DNA of 64,000 nt. Source: CBDCEG01 sp965215775 (lineage in GTDB: Bacteria; Pseudomonadota; Gammaproteobacteria; Cardiobacteriales; Ostreibacteriaceae). Below, piece after piece: positions 9,173 to 16,994 of the stretch. The notes beneath the pieces are model-generated. The model had not been told where the DNA came from. It ran no database searches and was given only the letters and a program-made list of their open reading frames with translations. The position numbers were made by a program, and so were the translations under genes. The stretch covers positions 1 through 64,000 of the forward strand of contig CBDCEG010000017.1 in NCBI GenBank assembly GCA_965215775.1, given 5' to 3'. Within the stretch, counting starts at the first letter, position 1; every line of letters begins with the position of its first letter.

Positions 9173-10243
9173 ATGAGTAATAAAGAAAAAACAAAAAAAA
9201 TAGCTTTGCCAAGCCTATTGGCATTTGAAAGAAAATTGGAAATATCTGATGGTTTGATGTATGCAGGAATTTTTGATAATCGTGGATTGGATTATGCTAA
9301 AAAGGATAAGAAAAAAGAAAAAAAGTTGTGGGTTAAAATCCCGATTGTCAAAAGGCAAAATCGCTCAACTCAAAGTGCCGAAGGAATAAAAGATATTAAG
9401 AAAACCGCACCAAACCCAGTAGCATCTGGCGATGACCAGGCTGTTATTCCAAGCGGCTGCGATACCTTAAAAGTCAGTTGGACAATGCGAATTATTGGTA
9501 ATGTCGGCAAGCCATTTGCCTGTAATAATCAAGATTTTGAAGGAAAAATTATTGAAAAAACTTCTGAATTTAAACAAGAAGGCTTAAAAGATTTAGCTTT
9601 CCGTTATGCTTATAATATTGTTAATGGACGGTTTTTATGGCGTAATCGTGTTTGTGCCGAAAATGTGGAAATACAAGTTTTAATTAAAGATGAAACATTA
9701 ATTTTTAATGCCTATGATTTTTCTTTATCTGATTTTGATACAAAGGCAGATAATAAAAATCTTAAAAAAATAGCAGATATTATTTATGAAGGCTTAATGG
9801 ACGAAACAGGAGAGAAATTTACCTCTATTAAAGTAAACGCTTTTGTAAAATTAGATGAATCACAGCAAATATTCCCATCGCAAGAAATGAATATGGGCGA
9901 AGCAGGTAAAACCTTGTTTCAGTTAAATAAATGTGCCGCAATGCATAATGTCAAAATTGGTAACGCCATTCGCACAATTGATACTTGGTATAGCGATAAA
10001 GCGATTGCAAAAGCAGATGGTAAAGATAACATCGAGTCTGTAATAATTACCGATAAATACCCAATTGCAATAGAACCTTACGGATCAGTTACACAGAGAG
10101 GCACTGCACATCGACCAAGTAATGATGATTTATATACTTTAGTGCTAAACTGGTTAAATGAAAAAGACATCAGCGATGACAGTAAAAAATATGTCCTAGC
10201 TAATTTAATCCGTGGAGGTGTTTTTGGAGAGAGTTCAAAATGA
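9173..10243 (+). CDS. csy3: Csy3 (Cas7f), I-F crRNA-binding backbone subunit
   Basis: Backbone subunit that polymerises along the spacer part of the crRNA (six copies in studied Csy complexes). The 356-residue protein has the family N-terminus (LPSLLAFERKLEISDGLMYA), the thumb region with GCDTLKVSWTMRI, GRFLWRNRVCAENVEI, and the C-terminal block KYPIAIEPYGSVTQRGTAHR. A good SD (AAGGAG) lies 7 bp before the ATG, fitting a need for more copies than its neighbours. Length matches the family. It ends with an ATGA overlap with cas6f. Confidence 0.96.
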   Translation: MSNKEKTKKIALPSLLAFERKLEISDGLMYAGIFDNRGLDYAKKDKKKEKKLWVKIPIVKRQNRSTQSAEGIKDIKKTAPNPVASGDDQAVIPSGCDTLKVSWTMRIIGNVGKPFACNNQDFEGKIIEKTSEFKQEGLKDLAFRYAYNIVNGRFLWRNRVCAENVEIQVLIKDETLIFNAYDFSLSDFDTKADNKNLKKIADIIYEGLMDETGEKFTSIKVNAFVKLDESQQIFPSQEMNMGEAGKTLFQLNKCAAMHNVKIGNAIRTIDTWYSDKAIAKADGKDNIESVIITDKYPIAIEPYGSVTQRGTAHRPSNDDLYTLVLNWLNEKDISDDSKKYVLANLIRGGVFGESSK

Positions 10244-10821
10244 CACATTACCAAGACCTAAAAATATTTCCAGACTCAGAGATTGATATTGCATTTTTAC
10301 GCAATAAAATATTTCAAAAACTCCATAAGGCAATATTTGATTTAGGAGCTAATGATATTGGAGTTAGCTTTCCAAAAGCTGATAGCAAGCTAGGAGATAC
10401 TATCCGCATTCATTCAGATAAAGCCCAGTTAATTAAACTAGCTGAATCAAATTGGCTGGGTGGTTTATCAGGATATTGTGAAGTTAATGAGGTATTGCCT
10501 GTTCCAAATAATATAAAAGGCTACCAAACTATTTCTCGCATTCGTCAAAATATGAGTCTTTTAAGAATGCAAAAGAAAATTGCCTATCAGCAAAACAAAG
10601 GTTACATTAAAACAGAAGAAGATATAAATACTTATAAAAAAAACTATAAGGAAAAAATGTTTAAAAGTGGTTTAAATAACCCTTACTTAGAATTGCAAAG
10701 TGCCTCAACTGGAAATCTTTATCGCTTGTATATTGAGTTTGGTGATATGCAAAAACAAGGAACCGCTGGGGAATTTAACCGTTTCGGGTTTAGTAAAGTA
10801 GCTACTGTTCCAATTTTTTAA
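10240..10821 (+). CDS. cas6f: Cas6f (Csy4) crRNA-processing endoribonuclease
   Basis: Cuts pre-crRNA on the 3' side of the repeat hairpin and stays bound to it as a Csy-complex subunit. The 193-residue protein aligns by eye with P. aeruginosa Csy4: MTHYQDLKIFPD at the N-terminus, catalytic histidine at residue 29 (KLHKAIF, same number as His29 of Csy4), IGVSFPKADSKLGDTIRIH, the arginine-rich helix region QTISRIRQNMSLLRMQKK, and SASTGNLYRLYI, which supplies the active-site serine. The C-terminal FGFSKVATVPIF matches the family end. Last gene of the operon; the leader and array follow in the same direction. Its RNA substrate, a CCACC/GGTGG stem, is present in every repeat. Confidence 0.96.
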   Translation: MTHYQDLKIFPDSEIDIAFLRNKIFQKLHKAIFDLGANDIGVSFPKADSKLGDTIRIHSDKAQLIKLAESNWLGGLSGYCEVNEVLPVPNNIKGYQTISRIRQNMSLLRMQKKIAYQQNKGYIKTEEDINTYKKNYKEKMFKSGLNNPYLELQSASTGNLYRLYIEFGDMQKQGTAGEFNRFGFSKVATVPIF

Positions 10822-10867
10822 CCTATAAAATAGGAATGGTTTTTACGCTCTTTAAAAATTCGTTATA

Positions 10868-10880
10868 AATCAAAGTTTTA
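10868..10880 (+). promoter_or_regulatory. IHF consensus site, leader distal
   Basis: AATCAAAGTTTTA matches the IHF consensus WATCAANNNNTTR at every fixed position. It lies 84 bp before the first repeat. IHF bending of the leader is required for I-F spacer integration in studied systems; function here is inferred. Confidence 0.6.
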
Positions 10881-10909
10881 AAAGATGAGGTTTTTTTAAT
10901 GGTTTTTTC

Positions 10910-10922
10910 TATCAAATCATTA
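10910..10922 (+). promoter_or_regulatory. IHF consensus site, leader proximal
   Basis: TATCAAATCATTA is a second exact match to WATCAANNNNTTR in the same orientation, starting 42 bp after the first site (about four helical turns) and ending 42 bp before the first repeat. The paired, helically phased arrangement strengthens both calls. Confidence 0.6.
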
Positions 10923-10933
10923 CTAAAACCTTA

Positions 10934-10961
10934 TTGCAATTATATCTACATAAACTAAAAT
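10934..10961 (+). promoter_or_regulatory. Candidate pre-crRNA promoter
   Basis: TTGCAA (10934-10939) and TAAAAT (10956-10961) are separated by 16 bp, a reasonable sigma-70 pair. Transcription would start within the first repeat. In AT-rich DNA such matches are easy to find, so this is tentative. Confidence 0.3.
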
Positions 10962-10964
10962 ACT

Positions 10965-13822
10965 ATTAACCACCACATAGGTGGCTTAGAAAAGTTTATA
11001 TAATCTGCCGCCTTTTGATTGAATTATTAACCAAATTAACCACCACATAGGTGGCTTAGAAAAAAAAGAAGTCCCCGTGTCTTTTAAAAGTGTTATTAAC
11101 CACCACATAGGTGGCTTAGAAAGATTAGATGTCTCAGCCTCATCACCAGCCTATATTAACCACCACATAGGTGGCTTAGAAAAATTGCCAAAAAAATTGG
11201 GTTAGCCATCAGGAATTAACCACCACATAGGTGGCTTAGAAACATTGCATATCGGAGATTGGACAGTTACAGAAATTAACCACCACATAGGTGGCTTAGA
11301 AAATTAAAAAAATCACTTTTTTTAAACATATGTTATTAACCACCACATAGGTGGCTTAGAAACACATTAACAAAAACCTATCAAACAAGTAAAAATTAAC
11401 CACCACATAGGTGGCTTAGAAAAACCCCACCTTTATTATTTGTTATTGTTAATAATTAACCACCACATAGGTGGCTTAGAAAGTAAAAATCAACAAAAGG
11501 AACTGTGAGCTGCTATTAACCACCACATAGGTGGCTTAGAAAGATTGGCGACCACATCACAATCGGCTTGACCCATTAACCACCACATAGGTGGCTTAGA
11601 AATAGCCTTGCTTTTGCACTAAATAGTGCTTGCAATTAACCACCACATAGGTGGCTTAGAAAAATCGCTTGTCCAAGCAATTCAAATTTTTGAGATTAAC
11701 CACCACATAGGTGGCTTAGAAAAAATGGATGGAGTAATGTTTCAGAATGTAAACATTAACCACCACATAGGTGGCTTAGAAATCAAAAGTCTATTCATAT
11801 CTCATTTTCCTTAAATTAACCACCACATAGGTGGCTTAGAAACTTTAAAATGCTCAATTATTGTAGAAATAGGCATTAACCACCACATAGGTGGCTTAGA
11901 AACTAGTCCTGTGGTCTCTGTGTCTAAAATTACAATTAACCACCACATAGGTGGCTTAGAAATTTAAAAGATACTGATGGCGTGTATGAGCCAAATTAAC
12001 CACCACATAGGTGGCTTAGAAACCAAAAAGCACCCAAAAAACCGTTTGAATTTGATTAACCACCACATAGGTGGCTTAGAAAAAAGAGTTATCTTTTTTT
12101 AAGTGAATGTGCTGATTAACCACCACATAGGTGGCTTAGAAATCTTTGCTATGTGTTCTATTATATACAATTTAATTAACCACCACATAGGTGGCTTAGA
12201 AACCCTAAATTCTTATCTTTCTTACCAAAAATATATTAACCACCACATAGGTGGCTTAGAAATGTGAATATTGGTAGCTTTACAAGTGTTAGAGATTAAC
12301 CACCACATAGGTGGCTTAGAAAATCTCTGAAAAATTCCGTTTTTGTTTCACTAAATTAACCACCACATAGGTGGCTTAGAAACTGCTATTTTCTGATGGA
12401 CTTTTGACTCTAGTATTAACCACCACATAGGTGGCTTAGAAAAGGCGGAAGTGTTGCTGGTTGTTTTGATTTAGATTAACCACCACATAGGTGGCTTAGA
12501 AAAACAGAAAACTGTTGAGCTGTTTGAATTGAATATTAACCACCACATAGGTGGCTTAGAAAATAATATTCTTTTGGGTATGGATAGTAGTCTTATTAAC
12601 CACCACATAGGTGGCTTAGAAAAGTAAGTCTCTTCTGCACACATATTTATGATTATTAACCACCACATAGGTGGCTTAGAAATCCGCACTTGTTAGAGCA
12701 GTTGCAATCTTGGAATTAACCACCACATAGGTGGCTTAGAAAAAAGTAAGTGGTTTTTAAGTGTATCAAAACTAATTAACCACCACATAGGTGGCTTAGA
12801 AAAACTTCTGCTTTACCACCGCAATCAGGACAAGATTAACCACCACATAGGTGGCTTAGAAACCCATAATTTGAGGTGGTACTCGGTGAGCAGCATTAAC
12901 CACCACATAGGTGGCTTAGAAAATCACTATCATCAAGTGTAATCACTAGATTATATTAACCACCACATAGGTGGCTTAGAAAGTGGAATGCAATCAAAGC
13001 ACTATTTGATTGGTATTAACCACCACATAGGTGGCTTAGAAATTATTTTTAATAAAATCTAAGTAACTTTTAGCATTAACCACCACATAGGTGGCTTAGA
13101 AAAATAAAAATTGACATCTTCTTTTTTCTCAAATATTAACCACCACATAGGTGGCTTAGAAACCAAGGGATAAAAGACTTTCCTTAGGGATTGCATTAAC
13201 CACCACATAGGTGGCTTAGAAAACGCTATAAACACAGATGCAGGATTGAATTTTATTAACCACCACATAGGTGGCTTAGAAATTATTTTTATCAGATTAT
13301 TACTTTGATGAGGAATTAACCACCACATAGGTGGCTTAGAAATTATTTTTATCAGATTATTACTTTGATGAGGAATTAACCACCACATAGGTGGCTTAGA
13401 AATAAGCTATCATTTATATCTACCATTTCATTTAATTAACCACCACATAGGTGGCTTAGAAATGGTCAAAATTCATTTAAAGATGGATATGCAAATTAAC
13501 CACCACATAGGTGGCTTAGAAAGATTGTTATTGCTAATGAAGATAAGTTTAAAGATTAACCACCACATAGGTGGCTTAGAAAGCCAGAAATATATTTTTT
13601 ACTTATTGAAAATCATTAACCACCACATAGGTGGCTTAGAAAATTTTCTCTAATTTAAATATCTTTTTAACTAAATTAACCACCACATAGGTGGCTTAGA
13701 AATCTCTATCACAATCAGTAGCTATTATTACATTATTAACCACCACATAGGTGGCTTAGAAAGTGAAACACCGTGAAACAATTTGCCTGTTTTCATTAAC
13801 CACCACATAGGTGGCTTAGAAA
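10965..13822 (+). CRISPR. Type I-F CRISPR array, 48 repeats, 47 spacers
   Basis: A 28-bp repeat starts at 10965, then at 11035, then every 60 bp to 13795, all 48 copies identical. It begins ATTAACCACC and ends CTTAGAAA; the middle forms a perfect stem CCACC / GGTGG around a 5-nt loop ACATA. Cutting after the stem would leave the 8-nt handle CTTAGAAA, as in several I-F systems. Forty-six spacers are 32 bp, the normal I-F size; the first (10993-11034) is 42 bp and contains a partial repeat copy. Spacers at 13283-13314 and 13343-13374 are identical, a tandem spacer-repeat duplication. No repeat decay is visible at the distal end; 13855 may hold a weak relic. Open frames read through the array on both strands are periodic artefacts, not genes. 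No spacer origin could be recognised without a database. Confidence 0.99.
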
Positions 13823-13882
13823 AACCCCTTATGAAGCTATAGCTAAACATATAAATTTACCCTTTTAAAGTATATACCCTAG

Positions 13883-14539
13883 CTACTCAAAGAAATTATT
13901 ATGAAGCTCAAGTTCTTCATCAGAAACTTTAACTTTGTGGATATTATATTCAATTAGCTCAGAACCATCTGATTGGTTTGATAAGTTTGATTGAGTAGAT
14001 GGAGAGGAGAAATCAAGGGTGCTTTGTTTGACGGTCATTTTCAAATAGACTTGAGCAAGTATTTGAGAATCTAATAAAGCTCCGTGAAGTTCACGATTAA
14101 AGTTTTCTATCGCAAATCTTTTCACAAGTGCATCAAGTGTTGCTCTTGCTCCTGGGAACTGTTTTCTTGCCATTACAAGTGTATCAATAATGCTACATTT
14201 ATCCTCAATAATAATTTTCTTTTTAGATAATTTTAGCTCATTATTTAAAAACCCCAAATCAAATTTTGCATTATGAATTATCAGCTCACTATCACCGATA
14301 TAATCTAGAAAATCACCTATTACATCTTTAATTTTTGGCTTATCTAGTAAAAATTCATTACTAATTCCATGCACTCTAAACGCACCTTCATCAACTTCTC
14401 GTTGTGGATTTATATATTGATGATAATGATTATCAGTGATTTCTCGGTTAATCATTTCAACGCAACCAATTTCAATAATTCTATGTCCATCGCTAAATGG
14501 CATCCCTGTTGTTTCTGTATCTAAAACTATTTGTCTCAT
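13883..14539 (-). CDS. dnaQ: DNA polymerase III epsilon subunit, 3'-5' proofreading exonuclease
   Basis: Proofreading subunit of the replicative polymerase core. The 218-residue product has the DEDDh exonuclease motifs: ExoI D7-x-E9 (LDTETTG), ExoII D94 (HNAKFD), ExoIII H152 and D157 (HGALLDSQ). After the catalytic domain the sequence QSTLDF (about 172-177) sits where E. coli epsilon has its sliding-clamp-binding motif QTSMAF, followed by a polar linker and an acidic tail that may bind alpha. It is the last gene of the minus-strand block and converges with the CRISPR array, ending 60 bp from the final repeat. In many gammaproteobacteria dnaQ neighbours rnhA; here the neighbour is rnhB. Confidence 0.95.
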   Translation of the reverse strand: MRQIVLDTETTGMPFSDGHRIIEIGCVEMINREITDNHYHQYINPQREVDEGAFRVHGISNEFLLDKPKIKDVIGDFLDYIGDSELIIHNAKFDLGFLNNELKLSKKKIIIEDKCSIIDTLVMARKQFPGARATLDALVKRFAIENFNRELHGALLDSQILAQVYLKMTVKQSTLDFSSPSTQSNLSNQSDGSELIEYNIHKVKVSDEELELHNNFFE

Positions 14540-14588
14540 TTTATTTGTTTATTTGTTTTTTAATTTAAATATCTTCTTAAGTATTTGT

Positions 14589-15170
14589 TTAAGAGTTTAG
14601 GTTTTTAATTGTTTTATAACTTTTACGGTAAAGGTTATCTAATATACCAAATTTCTGTAAAGCTTTGGTATGTGCTTTTGTTGGATAACCTTTATGTTTA
14701 GCAAAACCATAATTTGGATATTTTTTATCTAATTCAATAAGTTGATTATCACGGTAAGTTTTTGCAAGTATTGAAGCTGCTGAAATACAACTATGCAAAC
14801 TATCTCCTTTTATAAAAGTTTTAGTTATGAAGTTTAATTCTGGTGCAAATTTACCATCAACCCAAACCTCATCAGTCTTTGAAAGCTTATAATTCAAACC
14901 AGTAACAGCGCGTTTCATTGCCAAAAGTGTGGCGTGATGGATATTCAACTTATCAATTTCTTGTGGGCTCGCCTGCCCTATTTCGTAAGCCAATGCTATT
15001 TCTTTAATATATTTAGCAGAATCATTTCTTTTTTTCTCACTAATTGATTTTGAGTCAACTAATAAACTAGCATCAAAATCATTTGGGAGAATTACCGCTG
15101 CTGCAACAACATTACCAATTAAAGCCCCTCTTCCAGCTTCATCAACTCCAATTATTAATTTAGAAATCAT
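14589..15170 (-). CDS. rnhB: Ribonuclease HII
   Basis: Removes ribonucleotides embedded in DNA and RNA of RNA-DNA hybrids. The 193 residues start with the defining GVDEAGRG motif (catalytic Asp10 and Glu11), followed by VVAAAVILP, DSKSISEKKR and EVWVDGKFAP, with the third acidic region near HSCISAASILAKTYRD. The C-terminal NYGFAKHKGYPTKAHTKALQKFG is the typical RNase HII substrate-binding end. Length is normal. It lies 14 bp downstream of miaB and 49 bp before dnaQ, probably in one transcript. Confidence 0.96.
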   Translation of the reverse strand: MISKLIIGVDEAGRGALIGNVVAAAVILPNDFDASLLVDSKSISEKKRNDSAKYIKEIALAYEIGQASPQEIDKLNIHHATLLAMKRAVTGLNYKLSKTDEVWVDGKFAPELNFITKTFIKGDSLHSCISAASILAKTYRDNQLIELDKKYPNYGFAKHKGYPTKAHTKALQKFGILDNLYRKSYKTIKNLNS

Positions 15171-15184
15171 AATAAATACAAAGA

Positions 15185-16594
15185 CTAAGCGAATAAAGTT
15201 GGTTTATTAATTTTCTCAACTGATACAAATTCTCCTAATAGTGAATTTTTATAAGCTATTATTATTTTAATATCTGCAAATTTACCAATAATATCTCTGT
15301 CTTCATCAAATTCAAAATTAACAACTCTATTGTTTTCTGTTCGCCCTGTAAGCTGCCCACCTTGTTTAGATTTGCCTTCAACAAGTATTTTTTGAGTTGT
15401 TCCAACCATACTATGGCTTATTTTTTTAGTTTGTGAATTTACTTGCTCTTGTAACTCTGCAAGCCTTTGTTTTTTAGTTTCCAGTGAAACATCATCTGGG
15501 TAAAAAGCAGCAGGCGTGCCTGGTCTTGGCGAATAGATAAAGCTAAACGACATATCAAAACCAATTTCTTTAATTAAATCCATTGTTTGCTGATGGTCAA
15601 AATCAGTTTCTCCAGGAAAACCAACTATAAAATCTGATGAGAATGAAATATCTGGTCTTATCTTTTTAATTTTCCTAAGTTTTGATTTATATTCCAAAAC
15701 TGTATGCCCTCGTTTCATTTGAGCCAAAATTCTATCAGAACCAGACTGAACTGGTAAATGTAAATGTGAAGCTAATTCTGGAACTTTGGCAAATGTTTCT
15801 ACTAGTTCATCTGTAAACTCAATTGGGTGTGAAGTTGTAAAACGAATTCTATCAATTCCCTTAATTTGTGCGACAATTTCTATCAAAAAGGATAAATCTG
15901 CAATTTCTCCATCATCCATTTGTCCACGATAAGCATTTACATTTTGCCCTAATAAATTAATTTCACGGACTCCTTGAATTGCCAAATTAGCACACTCAGC
16001 AATAACATCATCAAATGGTCTTGAAACCTCTTCACCACGAGTATAAGGGACAACACAATAAGTGCAATATTTAGAACAACCCTCCATAATTGAAACAAAA
16101 GCTGTTGCTTTACTAGTTTCGTGAGTTGGTAAATAGTCAAATTTCTCAATTTCTGGAAAAGAAACATCCATTATTTTAGTGTTTCCAGCATCTAATTCAG
16201 AAAGTAAATTAGGTAACCTATGCAAAGTTTGTGGACCAAAAACTATATCAACAACTGGCGCTCTTTTTTGTAATGCTTCTCCTTCTTGGCTAGCAACACA
16301 ACCACCTATTGCAATTATTGTTTGTTTGCCTTTTTTACTGTTTTTATCTTTTATTTTTCTCCAACGCCCTATTTGTGAAAACACTTTATCTTGAGCTTTT
16401 TCACGAATTGAGCAAGTATTTAAAATCAAAATATCTGCATCAGCCTCTTCAGAGCTTTCAACTTTATAAACAGTTTTTAAAATATCTATGATTTTTGTAG
16501 AGTCATATTCATTCATTTGACAGCCATGAGTTTTTATAAATATTCTTTTTACAGGCTTTTCTAAGCCAAGATCCTTTTGTATTATATTATTCAT
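15185..16594 (-). CDS. miaB: tRNA-2-methylthio-N6-isopentenyladenosine-37 synthase
   Basis: Radical SAM methylthiotransferase that adds a methylthio group to i6A37 of tRNAs reading UNN codons. The 469-residue protein has the three UPF0004-domain cysteines C25 (KTHGCQMN), C61 (LNTCSIRE) and C99 (IGGCVASQ), the radical SAM cluster C173-x3-C177-x2-C180 (EGCSKYCTYCVVPYTRG), and a C-terminal TRAM domain (about 400-465, TQKILVEGKSKQGGQLTGRT). SIREKAQDKVFSQIGRW separates MiaB from RimO and MtaB. It is followed closely by rnhB. Its Fe-S clusters link it functionally to the upstream hscA-fdx pair. Confidence 0.96.
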   Translation of the reverse strand: MNNIIQKDLGLEKPVKRIFIKTHGCQMNEYDSTKIIDILKTVYKVESSEEADADILILNTCSIREKAQDKVFSQIGRWRKIKDKNSKKGKQTIIAIGGCVASQEGEALQKRAPVVDIVFGPQTLHRLPNLLSELDAGNTKIMDVSFPEIEKFDYLPTHETSKATAFVSIMEGCSKYCTYCVVPYTRGEEVSRPFDDVIAECANLAIQGVREINLLGQNVNAYRGQMDDGEIADLSFLIEIVAQIKGIDRIRFTTSHPIEFTDELVETFAKVPELASHLHLPVQSGSDRILAQMKRGHTVLEYKSKLRKIKKIRPDISFSSDFIVGFPGETDFDHQQTMDLIKEIGFDMSFSFIYSPRPGTPAAFYPDDVSLETKKQRLAELQEQVNSQTKKISHSMVGTTQKILVEGKSKQGGQLTGRTENNRVVNFEFDEDRDIIGKFADIKIIIAYKNSLLGEFVSVEKINKPTLFA

Positions 16595-16614
16595 CTCTAT
16601 ATTTTTTGATTATT

Positions 16615-16953
16615 CTAGTGATTTTCTGATACTAAATTTATTGTATATTTAGGGATTTCCACAACCAAATCTTTCTCCCCAATAATTGTTTGGCAAGAAA
16701 GTCTTGAGTCAGGGTCAAGCCCCCAAGCTTTATCCAGCTGGTCATCTTCTAGTTCTGTTGCATCTTCTAACGAATTAAAACCTTCACGAATATGAACATG
16801 ACAAGTTGTGCAAGCACATACTTTTTCACAAGCATGCTCAATATCAATTCCATTTTTCAAAGCTACTTCTATTAAATTATCTCCAGAATTTGCTTTGAAA
16901 ACCGCTCCATCTGGACACTTTTCTTCATTTGGTAAAAATATTATTTTTGGCAT
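16615..16953 (-). CDS. fdx: ISC-type [2Fe-2S] ferredoxin
   Basis: Electron donor for Fe-S cluster assembly. The 112-residue adrenodoxin-type ferredoxin has ligands C42, C48, C51 (HACEKVCACTTCH) and C87 (SRLSCQTI), the same numbering as E. coli Fdx, and the acidic stretch LEDATELEDDQLDKAWGLD typical of the ISC form. It follows hscA by 41 bp, the same order as in the isc operon. Confidence 0.95.
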   Translation of the reverse strand: MPKIIFLPNEEKCPDGAVFKANSGDNLIEVALKNGIDIEHACEKVCACTTCHVHIREGFNSLEDATELEDDQLDKAWGLDPDSRLSCQTIIGEKDLVVEIPKYTINLVSENH

Positions 16954-16994
16954 AGTTTTATTTAAGTTTTATTGTGTGTTTATGAAAAAAATTA

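Larger units (their letters stand above)
10822..10964 (+). promoter_or_regulatory. CRISPR leader
   Basis: The 143 bp between the cas6f stop and the first repeat are strongly AT-rich. They start with a short palindrome CCTAT-AAA-ATAGG (10822-10834) that could form a small hairpin after cas6f, and contain two IHF-type sites and a candidate promoter listed separately. Position between cas6f and the array is the standard I-F leader arrangement, so the newest spacers should lie at the low-coordinate end. Confidence 0.8.

Noticed and set aside
11626..13653. Open frames on both strands inside the CRISPR array encoding repeated NHHIGGLE or SKPPMWWLI motifs.
   Set aside because: They are translations of the 28-bp repeat and its complement at a 60-bp period (20 codons), which keeps frame. 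There are no ribosome-binding sites and the intervening residues are random spacers.
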